A DNA stretch of 64,000 nucleotides from Homarus americanus. Lineage: Eukaryota; Arthropoda; Malacostraca; Decapoda; Nephropidae. Positions 1 through 10,689 of this stretch are shown here, in pieces; position 1 is the stretch's first letter; each line of letters starts with the position of its first letter. The notes beneath the pieces are model-generated. The model had not been told where the DNA came from. It ran no database searches and saw only the letters and a list, made by a program, of their open reading frames with translations. The translations under genes were made by a program, and so were the position numbers. The stretch spans positions 159,501 to 223,500 of the forward strand of contig NW_024727898.1 in assembly GCF_018991925.1 (NCBI RefSeq). The letters are read 5' to 3'.

Positions 1-79
1 CACACCCCTCCCTTCCCCCCAACATCACCTGACTGCACCACACAATATTAAGGGAAGCTATGTGTTCCTGCCTACCTGG

Positions 80-570
80 AATATTTTTTTTCCCGAGTTT
101 ACACAAAATAATTCAGGGTTCGCGCATGACAATTGCTCATAAATTGAAGGAAAAAATAAGAAAAAAAAGAAGAAATGAATGAATAAAAAAATAAGGATAA
201 TAATTCACAGTTCCCGGATGATGTTTGGTTATTAATTGAACGATAAATAATGATAATAAAGTAAATAAACAAGTAAAGACAATAATTATACAGAAAAAAA
301 AGTTGTGGATATAAAATAAACAAAGCCAAAATAATCATCACAATAAATAAATAAAATAATTAATAAAAGAATAAAAACATAAAATATAAAAATATAGAAA
401 CTAATGAAAAAAATAAGATAAAAAAAACAAAATCAATCAAACTTTAAACAGAAAGAAATAATACAATAAGATAAACAAAAATAAAATAGCTATAATATAA
501 AGGTACAAATATAACTTACCTGTGAAAATTAATTACCAGGTAGTGAGTTAATTGAGTCAATCACAACAAA
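80..570. other. AT-rich non-coding stretch
   Basis: Strongly A/T-rich DNA with many short A runs and AATAAA-like words. Open frames here are short and dominated by Ile, Leu, Phe, Tyr and Asn from AT-rich codons, so no gene is supported. Confidence 0.7.
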
Positions 571-627
571 TGCAGGTATGTTATTAACCTCTTATACAGG
601 ATTGTTATACGGCTGCCTTGATACTTA

Positions 628-742
628 CAACAACAACAACAACAACATCAACAACATCAACAACAGCAACAACAGCAACAACATCAACAGCAACAACATC
701 AACAACAACAGCAAAAACAACAACAACAGCATAACAATAATG

Positions 743-811
<69 letters not shown>

Positions 812-812
812 T
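628..812. repeat. (CAA/CAACAT)n followed by (AAT)n microsatellite
   Basis: CAA triplets with CAT and CAG interruptions run to about 730. A near-pure AAT tract follows from about 743. The open frame across it (poly-Asn then poly-Ile) is a translated repeat. Confidence 0.95.
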
Positions 813-837
813 CTTAACTCATCCTCTTCTTTATATT

Positions 838-1061
838 GATTTCCTCCTCCTTCTCTCCTACTTCTTCAATCCCTTCCTCCTCTTCCTCCTCCTTTCTTTC
901 TTATTCCTCCTCATCTACTCCATCCTCGTCTTCCTGCCCTTCCTCCCACTTTCCTTTTTCCTCTCTCATTTTTTCTCCCCTCCTTCTCTCCTCCTTCCAC
1001 CCTCTCCTTCCTCTTCCTCTCTTCTTCTCCTCCTCCTCCTCCTCCTCCTCCTCCTCCTCTT
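838..1061. repeat. Pyrimidine-rich tract ending in (TCC)n
   Basis: The plus strand is almost all C and T; 1027-1059 is a clean (CCT)n run. The Ser-rich and Glu-rich open frames on the two strands are artefacts of the triplet repeat. Confidence 0.9.
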
Positions 1062-1140
1062 GAGCGCTGGGAGACACACGTGACAAGCCTCTCCTTGACC
1101 TTTGTCGGCCTCCACGCCAAAATTTCCCGACGACAAGAAT

Positions 1141-1463
1141 TCGCGGGAGGAGTTAGAGCGAGGAGAGGCGGGAAGGAGGGCCGGGGAGGGAGGGAAGGAG
1201 GGAGAGGAGGGAAAGAGAAAGAAGAGGAGGGAAAGGGGAGGAGAAGAAGGAAGGGAGGGAACAATGAGGAAGGGAAGGAGTGTTGGTGTAGTACTAGGAA
1301 GTTGCCAGGAAGAGCCGTCCAGGTGAGACATTACTCTTCCTTCATCCTGCTTCCTCCTCCTCCTGCTGCTCAGCCTTCTATTTTTTCCTCCGGTCATCTC
1401 TCCCCTCCTCCTCCTCCTCCTCCTCCTCCTCCTCCTCCTCCTCCTCCTCCTCCTCCTCCTCCT
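1141..1463. repeat. Purine tract and long (TCC)n
   Basis: 1141-1290 is GGGA/GGA-rich on the plus strand. 1404-1463 is a clean (CCT)n run. Between them is about 100 bp of mixed sequence with no recognisable gene. Confidence 0.9.
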
Positions 1464-1637
1464 TCCTTCTCTTTCTGCTCCTCCTCCACCAGCCACCATG
1501 TCCTTCTTCCTCTTCTTCCTGGTCCCTACTTCGCATCGAGTACCTCACGGCCCTGGTTGGGAGGAGGGGTACTGAGACGAACGGACTGACGGACGATCTG
1601 ACGGACGATCAAGCAAGGCACAGACACATCCAGGGTG

Positions 1638-1638
<1 letters not shown>

Positions 1639-1698
<60 letters not shown>
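1639..1698. repeat. (AC)n microsatellite
   Basis: About 30 uninterrupted AC dinucleotides, followed by imperfect ACACCC units. Confidence 0.97.
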
Positions 1699-1700
<2 letters not shown>

Positions 1701-2054
1701 ACACACCACACACACGCCTCCTGCTGGTAGGGTACCCCATCATGAGCCAAGATGGAGCCACGCCAGGGAAAGAAAGAGAAGAGAAACAGACAGACAGAGA
1801 CAGAGGGAGAGACAGAGAGGGAGAGGCGTAATAAGGCAGGAAAACAGTGTAGCCAGCAATTTCGTTCGTCTTCACGCACATCTCACAACCTTCTACAAGA
1901 GCTCCTCCTCCCTCCTCCTCCCCCCTTCCCCCCCGGCATAGCCACATCAAAGGGCTATCTCGATCCTCCCAATATCAAGACCCAAAAGCTATTGACAACC
2001 TCCGAAAATCAGGGCTTAAAGTGATGCGTATGGACACTTAAACTTAGGACTCAT

Positions 2055-2200
2055 AAATCTGTCACGTCCCTTAAAATCAATCTGCGAGGGGGCTGTCATT
2101 CCCTAAAATCGGGGTTCAAGGGGACTGTCATTCCCTAAAATCAGGTCTGCGAGTGGGCTGCCATTCCCTAAAATCGGGGTTCAATGGACTGCCACCACAC
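2055..2200. repeat. Degenerate minisatellite, about 35 bp unit
   Basis: Four diverged copies share the core CATTCCCTAAAATCGGGGTT and alternate between TCAAGG and CTGCGAG versions. Copy lengths differ by a few bases. Confidence 0.75.
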
Positions 2201-2289
2201 TCAAAATCGAAGCTTAAAAAATGTGGAGCAATTTCAAGGTCGTGAACTTCGAAAGAAAAAAAATATTATGGTCATTGAACGTTCTTGTG

Positions 2290-2293
<4 letters not shown>

Positions 2294-2365
<72 letters not shown>
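2294..2365. repeat. (CT)n microsatellite
   Basis: About 36 uninterrupted TC dinucleotides. Confidence 0.98.
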
Positions 2366-2370
<5 letters not shown>

Positions 2371-2410
2371 CTTTAAGCAAAAATCTCAAGTTAATTAAGT
2401 ACAATCTTTA

Positions 2411-2632
2411 GGTACCTTTAAATACCACCTCCACACCCTCAAGTACCACTTCCACACCCTTAAGTACCACCTCCACACCATCAAGTACCACCTCCACACC
2501 CTCAAGTACCACCTCCACACCATCAAGTACCACCTTCTCCACACCCTCAAGTACCACCTCCTCCACCCTCAAGTACCACCTCCCACACCCTCAAGTACCA
2601 CCTCCACACCCTCTTACCACCTCCACATCCTT
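2411..2632. repeat. Minisatellite, about 21 bp unit
   Basis: About ten tandem copies with core CAAGTACCACCTCCACACC. Copies differ by small indels (CTCC insertions, CCAT versus CCCT). The array decays at its right end near 2630. Confidence 0.9.
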
Positions 2633-2746
2633 GAGCGTTAGAGACTGCGGAACTTGCAAGGTGTGTTTGAAGCAGAAAAAATAACACTACACGTCACAAC
2701 ACACAATATCAGGGAGTCTCATTATTCAGGGTCACGTAGCGGCGGT

Positions 2747-2748
<2 letters not shown>

Positions 2749-2807
<59 letters not shown>

Positions 2808-2843
2808 AGCCCCGGTGACTTGTCAAAGGCACTAAGACGATGG

Positions 2844-2881
<38 letters not shown>
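2749..2881. repeat. (CT)n tract and nearby (AC)n tract
   Basis: Pure CT from 2749 to 2805 and pure CA from 2845 to 2881, separated by about 40 bp of unique sequence. Confidence 0.97.
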
Positions 2882-2883
<2 letters not shown>

Positions 2884-2899
2884 TATCCGAGTCAGAACC

Positions 2900-3760
2900 A
2901 ATTTTCCTTCTAATAACATCAGGTAAGTACAGACTCAGGTAAACAAACACACAGGTATACAGTAATTATGTAGTAATTACTTCATGATAGAGAAACACGA
3001 GATTACTATTAGGTGTTAAGTAAAGTATAATTATCATGTAGTGGCAGTGTAATAGGTTATATCATGTCAATTACAAACTTAAGTACAAATTATAGCTACA
3101 GTAATTATAGTCTTGTGATTGCTACATAAATACTGTATATATCAACTGTAATTTTACGTATCAATCACAGCTTAATCTAGATATAAATTAATGCAGTGAT
3201 TTGTAAAGAAAGTACAGGTGTATTAATTCCCATACAGTGATAAGAGAACTAGGTCATTTATTAATTATATAAGTCATAAGATAAGAAATACATAATTACT
3301 AAATACAATAATGCCTCATAACCCCTCATACAGAAGGTCAGTGCAAAGTTAAACTAATGTACACACCAAAAATGTTAGGTTAGGTAAGTTAACCATACCA
3401 GGCGGGGGCTGAGTCAGGTGTTCTCATAAATGTTTTGGCAAATCACCTCCTGGCGTTGATAAACACTTTTACCCCCGCCACCACCACACTCTTGTCGACG
3501 TCAGTGTAGTTGACCTCCCAGTGGTGGTTGTGTCTTTGTGTCTCTCTTGTTTTGTGTCGAGTGATTTATTCCTGACAGGTAAACCTCACGTTAACGAGTT
3601 ATACACTTGAGCGAGAGTGAACATCTACTGTACTGTACATATTGACTGGCTAACACCTGATGAGGATAAAGTTAAGCAGGTTGAGACCCGCTGACCTGGT
3701 TATGACCCATTGTTGACTCACTTACTCCTTAACTATAATATTATCTCCCTTATCACTGTC
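2900..3760. other. Mostly unique sequence, no supported gene
   Basis: AT-rich unique DNA to about 3350, then mixed DNA. 3480-3578 ends in GACAG followed by GTAAAC, a good match to a splice donor, so a non-coding first exon is possible. There is no acceptor or coding evidence with it. Confidence 0.4.
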
Positions 3761-3772
3761 AACAAATTAATA

Positions 3773-3829
3773 CTGTCAACACACTGTCAACACACTGTCA
3801 ACACACTGTCAACACACTGTCAACACACT
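3773..3829. repeat. 11 bp minisatellite
   Basis: Five head-to-tail copies of CTGTCAACACA with almost no variation. Confidence 0.95.
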
Positions 3830-3922
3830 AATACTGTCACTCGTATGTTTAAACCTCGGTAACACTTCATGCCTCACTACCAAAACACTCTCTCATTGCA
3901 CACGTCGATGTTAAAAGAAAAA

Positions 3923-4216
3923 GGGATTAACTCAACGTACTCAAGGGGTTAACTCAATGTACTCAAGGGGTTAACTCAACGTACTCAAGGGGTTAACTCA
4001 ACGTACTCAAGGGGTTAACTCAACGTACTCAAGGGGTTAACTCAACGTACTCAAGGGGTTAACTCAACGTACTCAAGGGGTTAACTCAACGTACTCAAGG
4101 GGTTAACTCAACGTACTCAAGGGGTTAACTCAACGTACTCAAGGGGTTAACTCAACGTACTCAAGGGGTTAACTCAACGTACTCAAGGGGTTAACTCAAC
4201 GTACTCAAGGGATTAA
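3923..4216. repeat. 22 bp minisatellite, about 13 copies
   Basis: The unit contains GTTAACTCAACGTACTCAAG. Thirteen copies are almost identical. The differences are GATTAAC in the first copy, AATGT for AACGT in the second, and GGGATT at the right edge. Each internal copy carries the palindrome GTTAAC. Near-identity implies recent amplification or homogenisation. Confidence 0.97.
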
Positions 4217-4328
4217 GGACGTATGCTATAGGTCAATACATAATCTAGTCTTTATAACAGTTAAAACACATAACAATTATACATCTCTTTGGCTAAAAAC
4301 AATACAAAAATTTTAATCATGAAGACGT

Positions 4329-4526
<198 letters not shown>

Positions 4527-4629
4527 GGTCACAACAGTAATGGCGGGCAGAAGCAACACTCGGATCTGTGTTTATCAATAATGGAAGTAACAGCGCCAGT
4601 CATCTGTACAGTATATAGCCTTGGCAGCC

Positions 4630-4632
<3 letters not shown>

Positions 4633-4700
<68 letters not shown>

Positions 4701-4737
4701 GCCTGCCTGCTTACCTATACCTGCCCTGCCTTCCGAC

Positions 4738-4765
<28 letters not shown>
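4633..4765. repeat. (AC)n then (CT)n
   Basis: 4633-4699 is pure AC; 4738-4765 is pure CT; between them is a short CTGC-rich spacer. Confidence 0.97.
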
Positions 4766-4768
<3 letters not shown>

Positions 4769-4966
4769 GGGGGTTCGTATGATAACTTTTCATTGTAAGA
4801 CGCAGGAACCCAACTAACTGCTTTGGCTTCACCATTACACCAAGAATCTATAACCTCAATTAGATACGTTGACTTCAGCACAATTAGGAATCAAAAAAAT
4901 TAATGGCCACAGTCTACCCTCAAGGGATTCTGTAACTTAATTTTAAGATTGGAGTCAACAGGATTT

Positions 4967-5166
4967 GAGGCCGGTGAGGATTGGAGGCCGGTGAGGATTG
5001 GAGGCCGGTGAGGAATGGAGGCCGGTGAGGATTGGAGGCCGGTGAGGATTGGAGGCCGGTGAGGATTGGAGGCCGGAAAGGATTGGAGGCCGGTGAGGAT
5101 TGGAAGCCGGTGAGGATTGGAGGCCGGAAAGGATTGGAGGCCGGTGAGGATTGGAGGCCGGAAAGG
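4967..5166. repeat. 17 bp minisatellite, about 12 copies
   Basis: The unit is GGCCGGTGAGGATTGGA, with one variant type (GGAAAGG for GGTGAGG) recurring at intervals. Because 17 is not a multiple of three, the peptide repeats only every 51 bp. The open frame over it (5032-5283) is not evidence of a gene. Confidence 0.95.
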
Positions 5167-5585
5167 AATAGGGACGCTATTATGATTGTAATCTACTGGG
5201 ACTCAAGTTTCATTAGGATTGTGGTGTGTTTAACTAATCACCGCGTTTTTGTGTTCACCACCAATCATCATCACCATTACTAACACCATCATTATCACCA
5301 TTACCACCAGCTCACCATCACTAGCTCCCCCTCACTAACACCAACCCCCTCACTACCATCACCAACCCCCTCACCCCACCTTCCCCCTCACCCTCACCCT
5401 CACCATCATCCTCGTCCACATTAGCATTTTTCCGGCACTAGAGGTCTCGCGAGGCCTTCCTCCTCCTAGCCTCGCTGTAGCTCTCGTTATTTACTTTACT
5501 GTCAAGATAAGGACCAAGGCTGCCGGATTCTCAAAGACCTACATCAGTATTTTACCTTATTTTTTGCCTTTAGATAGATATGAAA

Positions 5586-5685
5586 AAAGCCGCGTCTGAG
5601 TGCGTCTCTCAAAGCCGCGTCTGAGTGCGTCTCTCAAAGCCGCGTCTGAGTGCGTCTCTCAAAGCCGCGTCTAAGTGCGTCTCTC
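5586..5685. repeat. 25 bp minisatellite, four copies
   Basis: Four tandem copies with core AAAGCCGCGTCTGAGTGCGT; the last has CTAAG for CTGAG. CpG-containing, unlike the surrounding AT-rich DNA. Confidence 0.95.
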
Positions 5686-5852
5686 TCAGCTAACACACCA
5701 AAATGGGGGGTCAAGATGGCTGACTTATTGCACAGAGACTTGAAGTAAAGGCGTATTTATTTCTCTTATATTATTTACCTTTACTTTGAGAATCTGAATA
5801 AAAGAAAGTTACTGATAGTTTATTTTATTAAGTTGTTAATTAATGCTTGTTG

Positions 5853-5891
5853 TAACCTAACCTAACCTAACCTAACCCAACCTAACCTAAC
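5853..5891 (-). repeat. Interstitial telomere-like (CCTAA)n
   Basis: Seven to eight CCTAA pentamers with one CCCAA variant, equivalent to TTAGG on the minus strand. TTAGG is the standard arthropod telomere repeat, but this run is short and internal. Confidence 0.9.
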
Positions 5892-5926
5892 TAATGGGCC
5901 CCTGGTTAGGTTAAGGTAGGTTAGTA

Positions 5927-6046
5927 TGAACTATATTAAGTCTGACACAGGTAAGATTAGACTGAACTATATTAAGTCTGACACAGGTAAGACTAGACTG
6001 AACTATATTAAGTCTGACACAGGTAAGACTAGACTGGACTATATTA
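5927..6046. repeat. 36 bp minisatellite, about three copies
   Basis: Tandem copies with core TATATTAAGTCTGACACAGG, differing by single bases (GATTAGAC versus GACTAGAC). Confidence 0.93.
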
Positions 6047-6134
6047 CCTCTAAGACACCCGTATTAGCCTGCAACTTTTCCCCCGAGTGAACACGGTTGA
6101 TCTACCCGGTAAAGGGGGTGATTAATATGCAAAT

Positions 6135-6400
6135 TCCTCTCTTCTCACCCTCCCCTCACTCTCTCCTACCTCCAACTTCCCTCAGCCTCCCTTCAATCTC
6201 CCCTCACCTACCTTCAATCTCTCCTTTACTTTCCTTAACCTCTGCTCTTCTCCCCTCACCCCGTCTCTCCATTCCTCACCCCTACCCCCTCACCCCCCCT
6301 CCTCCCCCTAACCTTTGCTCTTCTCCCTTCCCATCCCCTCACCCCCTTCCCTTTCCTCCCTTCACCTCCCTTCCCTACCTACCATCATCACCACCATACG
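6135..6400. repeat. Pyrimidine-rich low-complexity tract
   Basis: Irregular CTCCC/CTTCC-rich plus strand. The Ser/Pro-rich open frame (6097-6408) reflects this composition. Confidence 0.8.
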
Positions 6401-6502
6401 CTTTCTAAATAATTGAATTTCCTTTTCGACAATATGAACATAAGTCAGAATAATTGAGGGCAAAAAATCTCATCATTATTCCTCATACGTTGTTTCCGGC
6501 TG

Positions 6503-6541
<39 letters not shown>
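6503..6541. repeat. (GTCT)n microsatellite
   Basis: About nine TGTC tetramers. Confidence 0.95.
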
Positions 6542-6569
6542 GTATAGTCTTCAATGGTGAACAGAATTA

Positions 6570-7115
6570 GGACACATGTATGAAGCCTGATTAGGACAGT
6601 CATAAAGCCACATTTGGACACTCATAAAGCCAGATTAGGGCACTCATAAAGCCACATTTAGACACTCATAAAGCCGGATGAGGACACTCATAAAGCCTGA
6701 TTAGGACACTCATAAAGCCGGATTAGGACACTCATAAAGCCTGATTAGGACACTCATAAAGCCACATTTAGACACTCATAAAGCCACATTTGGGCACTCA
6801 TAAAGCCACATTTGGACACTCATAAAGCCACATTTGGGCACTCATAAAGCCACATTTGGACACTCATAAAGCCACATTTGGACACTCATAAAGCCCCATT
6901 AGGACACTATAAAGCCGGATTAGGACACCTCATAAAGCCACATTTGGACACTCATAAAGCCCGATTAGGGCACTCATAAAGCCACATTTAGACACTCATA
7001 AAGCCACATTTGGGCACTCATAAAGCCACATTTGGACACTCATAAAGCCACATTTGGGCACTCATAAAGCCACATTTGGACACTCATAAAGCCACATTTG
7101 GACACTCATAAAGCC
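6570..7115. repeat. 22 bp minisatellite with 220 bp higher-order period
   Basis: About 24 copies of a unit containing CACTCATAAAGCCACATTTG. Two monomer classes are interleaved, CACATTTGG and CNGATTAGG. The six-monomer block at 6761-6895 recurs with the same monomer order at 6981-7115, offset by 220 bp (ten monomers). A one-base deletion and a one-base insertion lie between the blocks and cancel out. Confidence 0.95.
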
Positions 7116-7199
7116 AGGCGATATCACCGATGACTCAGTGTAATAACGTGGAGTCAATGAGGCACTAACACACCTCCAGGTTAAAGGTGTTCCTAGTGG

Positions 7200-7420
7200 A
7201 TGTGGAGGGCAGTGGAGGGGTGTGGAGGGTAGTGGAGGGGCGTGGAGGGTAGTGAAGGGGTGTAGGGACAGTGATGGAACGGAGGAAGTGGTGTGGATGG
7301 AGGCAGGAGCTGGGTGGATGGAGGTAGGAAGTGGGTGGAGGAACGGAAGAAGTGTGGACGGAGGTGGGAGGTGTGGAAGGAGGGAGATGGAGGGTATGTG
7401 TGGAGGAAGAAAGGACCACG
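7200..7420. repeat. GTGGAGGG-rich minisatellite and purine tract
   Basis: 7201-7263 holds three 20 bp copies with TGTGGAGGGTAGTGGAGGGG. Degenerate GGAGGNAG sequence continues to about 7420. Open frames on both strands are low-complexity. Confidence 0.8.
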
Positions 7421-7811
7421 CCATACTACACACACCACAACACCTACAGAGACAAGTACACCCCCTCCCTCCCTCCCCCCCCTAACCACCCCCCCTGCCA
7501 CCCCTAACCACCACCACTAGCTAAGGTGATGACCGACTTACTTCACACTCCCCCAACACGTCACTAGTACCATATTCTACCACCAGGTTAGACGTCACTA
7601 GTGTTGGTTTCTCCAGTTCAAATTACGTCACTTTAAGCCATTTGCATATTATTTCATTATCAAACATTCAATATTGGTCAATCAGGGTTCAGCCACCCCC
7701 CTTCCCTCCACCACCTAAAGAAAACTCCCAGGGAAAATTTTTAAATAAAAGTTTAGTTATTACTTCCCTATAATATATTCCTGGAGCAGCGCAAACCTGC
7801 CAGATTTGTTT

Positions 7812-8075
7812 TTAGTGAAAATATTGATCGTGAGGGAAAATTTTATACACAGGAGTGGCTCTTAGGCCGTCTTGGTGTACGGTAAAGTTATCGTTGTAGT
7901 CTACACCTACTGCACGGGTATCATGTAGGAGTGTATCGTAGAAAACATACACAGTGCCAGGGGGTAAATGATAATACCTGACTATTCCCTTAATTCTTCG
8001 CCAGACGACTGTTCGACCATCTTCAACCAGCAGTGGCGTTGTTTTAGATCTGTAAGAACACGTCTTTCTTCTCAC
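7812..8075 (-). CDS. Unrecognised protein-like open frame, possible remnant or exon
   Basis: I do not recognise this 87-codon frame. Unlike nearly all other frames in the window it is not a translated repeat. Its composition is balanced and it contains HLPPGTVYVFYD and a Tyr/Val-rich C-terminal half ending at an in-frame stop. On the same strand, a second frame (8044-8151) starts with an Arg-rich stretch (PRRRRSR) and overlaps it in the +1 phase, so the two could be one broken frame. A splice-acceptor-like TGTTCTTACAG also lies just inside the frame. The plus-strand frame at 7968-8258 overlaps it, and at most one can be real. Function unknown. Confidence 0.25.
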   Translation of the reverse strand: MRRKTCSYRSKTTPLLVEDGRTVVWRRIKGIVRYYHLPPGTVYVFYDTLLHDTRAVGVDYNDNFTVHQDGLRATPVYKIFPHDQYFH

Positions 8076-8077
8076 AG

Positions 8078-8258
8078 TTCAGTCCTGGCAGCATCTGGGG
8101 GACCTGTGACTGTTCTACTGTTCTTGATCTACGTCTTCTTGGTGTTGACATACGTGAAGAACATAAACCTGGCTGTATTTAGTACAACACATCCGGTCTT
8201 GTATCATCCCGTGATAATACTCGCGTGGTTTATCATCACAGCTGTTGGGGTACACTAG
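8078..8258 (+). CDS. Alternative: possible exon encoding two hydrophobic segments
   Basis: CTTTCTTCTCACAG at 8064-8077 is a good 3' splice acceptor. The frame that follows, about 60 codons to a stop, encodes two hydrophobic stretches (VLLFLIYVFLVLTYV and PVIILAWFIITAVGV) linked by a polar segment with FSTTHPVLYHP. That would fit two membrane helices and a His-Pro-Val-Leu motif faintly like cytochrome b561-type proteins, but this resemblance is weak. It competes with the minus-strand frame at 7812-8075. Confidence 0.2.
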
Positions 8259-8383
8259 ACCCAAAAAACATCCTCCAATTGTGACGATAACGAAGAGTCA
8301 AGTTATATTTAGGAGCACAACTAGAAGCTCACGTATACAGTACCACCTGATATATATGTTACAGTGCGGGCTGGAATTTATGT

Positions 8384-8470
8384 ATAACCTAACCTAACCT
8401 AACATAACCTAACCTAACCTAACCAAACATAACCCAACCATAACATAACCTAACCAAACATATCCCAACC
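8384..8470 (-). repeat. Degenerate telomere-like CCTAA run
   Basis: CCTAA pentamers interrupted by CATAA, CAAA and CCATAA variants; a decayed TTAGG-type interstitial repeat. Confidence 0.85.
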
Positions 8471-8479
8471 ATAACAAAG

Positions 8480-9060
8480 ACTCATATAACATTATTTAGA
8501 ACTAGGAGAACAGATATTGGTTCATGTATATAATAAAAGGTGAAATTTATGTGTGAAGTTAAAGTAGAGGCTCAGTAGACATCCCATACCGTAAAGAAAT
8601 CAAAGCTGGAGCCTTAAATATGACTAGAATAAACACACACCTACAAACTGCCTCATTTAGTCAATTATACCTACAAGCCTCAACGTTTCTCGAGTCTCGT
8701 ACCCCCACACCGAGACCTCCGCCACTCTTAGCTAGTCACTCACATTAATGAGTGGTTAACGTCGAAACTCGGGCGGGCGAAGGCGGTAGTCGACCACGTA
8801 AGGAGCTGAACTTTGCCAATCGCGGGACCATGGAGTGGGCGAACAAGTGACAACAAGGAGGACGTTCATTGTACACTTTACCCCCCGAGCGCTACACTAC
8901 CACCACCATCATCCCCACCACTACTACTACCACTACCACCATCACCACCACCCCCCACCACTACCAATGACTGAAGATTGAGTCGTCTCTGTGCCAGACA
9001 AGACGTTTATATACTTCCCGGAGGAGCTATAACCCGAACGAGGAACCGCAGCCACCAACA
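8480..9060. other. Unique sequence, no supported gene
   Basis: Mixed-composition DNA with a short (CCA/CTA)-rich patch at 8897-8967. I see no coding frame, RNA gene or mobile element in it. Confidence 0.5.
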
Positions 9061-9070
9061 CCACCACCAC

Positions 9071-9403
9071 GGTCCTTACATAACACAGCCCTCACACAAC
9101 ACGGCCCTCACACAACACGGTCCTTACATAACACAGCCCTCACACAACACGGCCCTCACACAACACGGTCCTTACATAACACAGCCCTTACACAACACGG
9201 CCCTCACGCAACATGGCTGCCACAACACGGCTACGCAACATGGCCTCACGCAACACGGCCTCACACAACACGGCCTCACACAACACGGCCCTCACACAAC
9301 ACGGCCCTCACACAACACGGCCCTCACACAACACGGCCCTCACACAACACAGCCCTCACACAACACAGACCTCACTCCTCCTCCTCCTCCTCCTCCTCCT
9401 CCT
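9071..9403. repeat. 16 bp minisatellite with 48 bp higher-order units, then (CTC)n
   Basis: Three 48 bp units start at 9071, 9119 and 9167. Each is a trimer of a 16 bp monomer (GGCCCTCACACAACAC), one member of which is the diverged form TCCTTACATAACACAG. From about 9215 simple monomers with indels continue to 9373, then (CTC)n to 9403. Confidence 0.93.
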
Positions 9404-9479
9404 CCAACAACAGAAGGTTAGGTGCTTAGTAGTGAAGATCAGGGGATTATGTTATCACTCTTCAGGCCTTCAGGGGTAG

Positions 9480-9915
9480 ATGATGATGATGGAGGATAAG
9501 GATGGAGGGGCACCGGTAGAGGAGGGAGAGGCAATGGTGGAGAATGGAGGAAGACCAAGTGGTAGGAAGAGGGTGGAGAAAAGAGGTGGTTCTGAGAGAC
9601 AAGTGGCCCTTGATAGGAGTGGTTCCGGTGGGTTGAGTGGTTCTCGAAGACAGGAGGATGGGAAGGGTTAGTTCTTGGGGGGGGGAGGTGAGTGGAGGAA
9701 AAGGGGAGAGAAAAGGTTAGTTCTGGGAGGAATGGTTCTTAGGGTTCTGTTAGTAGAGGAGAAGGATGGAGAAGGGGAAGATAAGAAGGAGGAGGACAAG
9801 GAGAAGGGGAAAGAACAGAAGAAGAGAAAGAATGACGAGAAGGATGATGACGAGAAAGAGAATAACAAGGAAGAGAAGGATAGGAAGGAAGAAATGGGAG
9901 AATAAATAGTGATAC
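9480..9915. repeat. Purine-rich low-complexity tract
   Basis: GGAGGA, GAAGGA and GACAAG words fill the plus strand. The Lys/Glu-rich and complementary Ser/Phe/Pro-rich frames are composition artefacts. Confidence 0.8.
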
Positions 9916-9977
9916 AGGAAGACAGGGAGACAACTAACTGGTTCAGGGAGAGGTGACGGCCAGGGAGGGAGACAGAA

Positions 9978-9979
<2 letters not shown>

Positions 9980-10039
<60 letters not shown>
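9980..10039. repeat. (CT)n microsatellite
   Basis: About 30 uninterrupted CT dinucleotides. Confidence 0.98.
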
Positions 10040-10042
<3 letters not shown>

Positions 10043-10049
10043 GAACCCC

Positions 10050-10265
10050 ACAATATGCAAGAAAGAAGGGAAGGGAAGGGGAGGGGAGGGGTGGGGTGGT
10101 GAGAGGAGAGGTAAAGGGAGACGGATTGAGAGGGGGAGAGGTGAAGGGAGGGGAGGTGAAGGGAGGGGAAGTGAGGAAAAAGGAGGTGAGGGAAAGTGTG
10201 GAGGGGAGGTGAGGTAAAGAGGAGGGGAGGGAAGGTAAAGAGGAGGGGTGAGGGAGGGGGAGTAG
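10050..10265. repeat. GGGGAGG-type purine tract
   Basis: Irregular tandem GGGGAGGTGAAG and AAGAGGAGGGG words on the plus strand, about 215 bp. Confidence 0.85.
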
Positions 10266-10479
10266 AGCCAGGGTGTGCAGGAGACAGCTCGTGACTGATG
10301 TCTCCGCACAAAATACTAAACTGTCCTCCCAAACTTGCCATCATTTACAAGCTGAGCAAAACAAACATCAATACAGGTGTGTTCTTGTCCCCATGTGTCC
10401 TCCTGCCTGGGTAGTGAGGTGTACTAGAGCCCCAGCTGACCTACACACTAATTTACCTTGTATACACTCCAGACTAATA

Positions 10480-10482
10480 GTG

Positions 10483-10513
<31 letters not shown>

Positions 10514-10597
10514 GATGTGGAGTAGTAGTAGTAGTAGTAGTAGTAGTAAAAGTAGTAGTAGCAGTAGCCGTAAAAGAAGAAGTAGTAGTAGTGACGA

Positions 10598-10673
<76 letters not shown>

Positions 10674-10686
10674 TAATAAAAATAAT
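10480..10686. repeat. (GTA)n/(GTG)n then (AAT)n compound microsatellite
   Basis: GTA and GTG triplets to about 10590, then near-pure AAT from 10600 to 10686. Poly-Val, poly-Asn and poly-Tyr frames are artefacts. Confidence 0.95.
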
Positions 10687-10689
10687 ATG

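Noticed and set aside
9668..10309. 213-codon minus-strand frame
   Set aside because: Entirely Ser/Pro/Leu/Arg-Glu from purine tracts and (CT)n.
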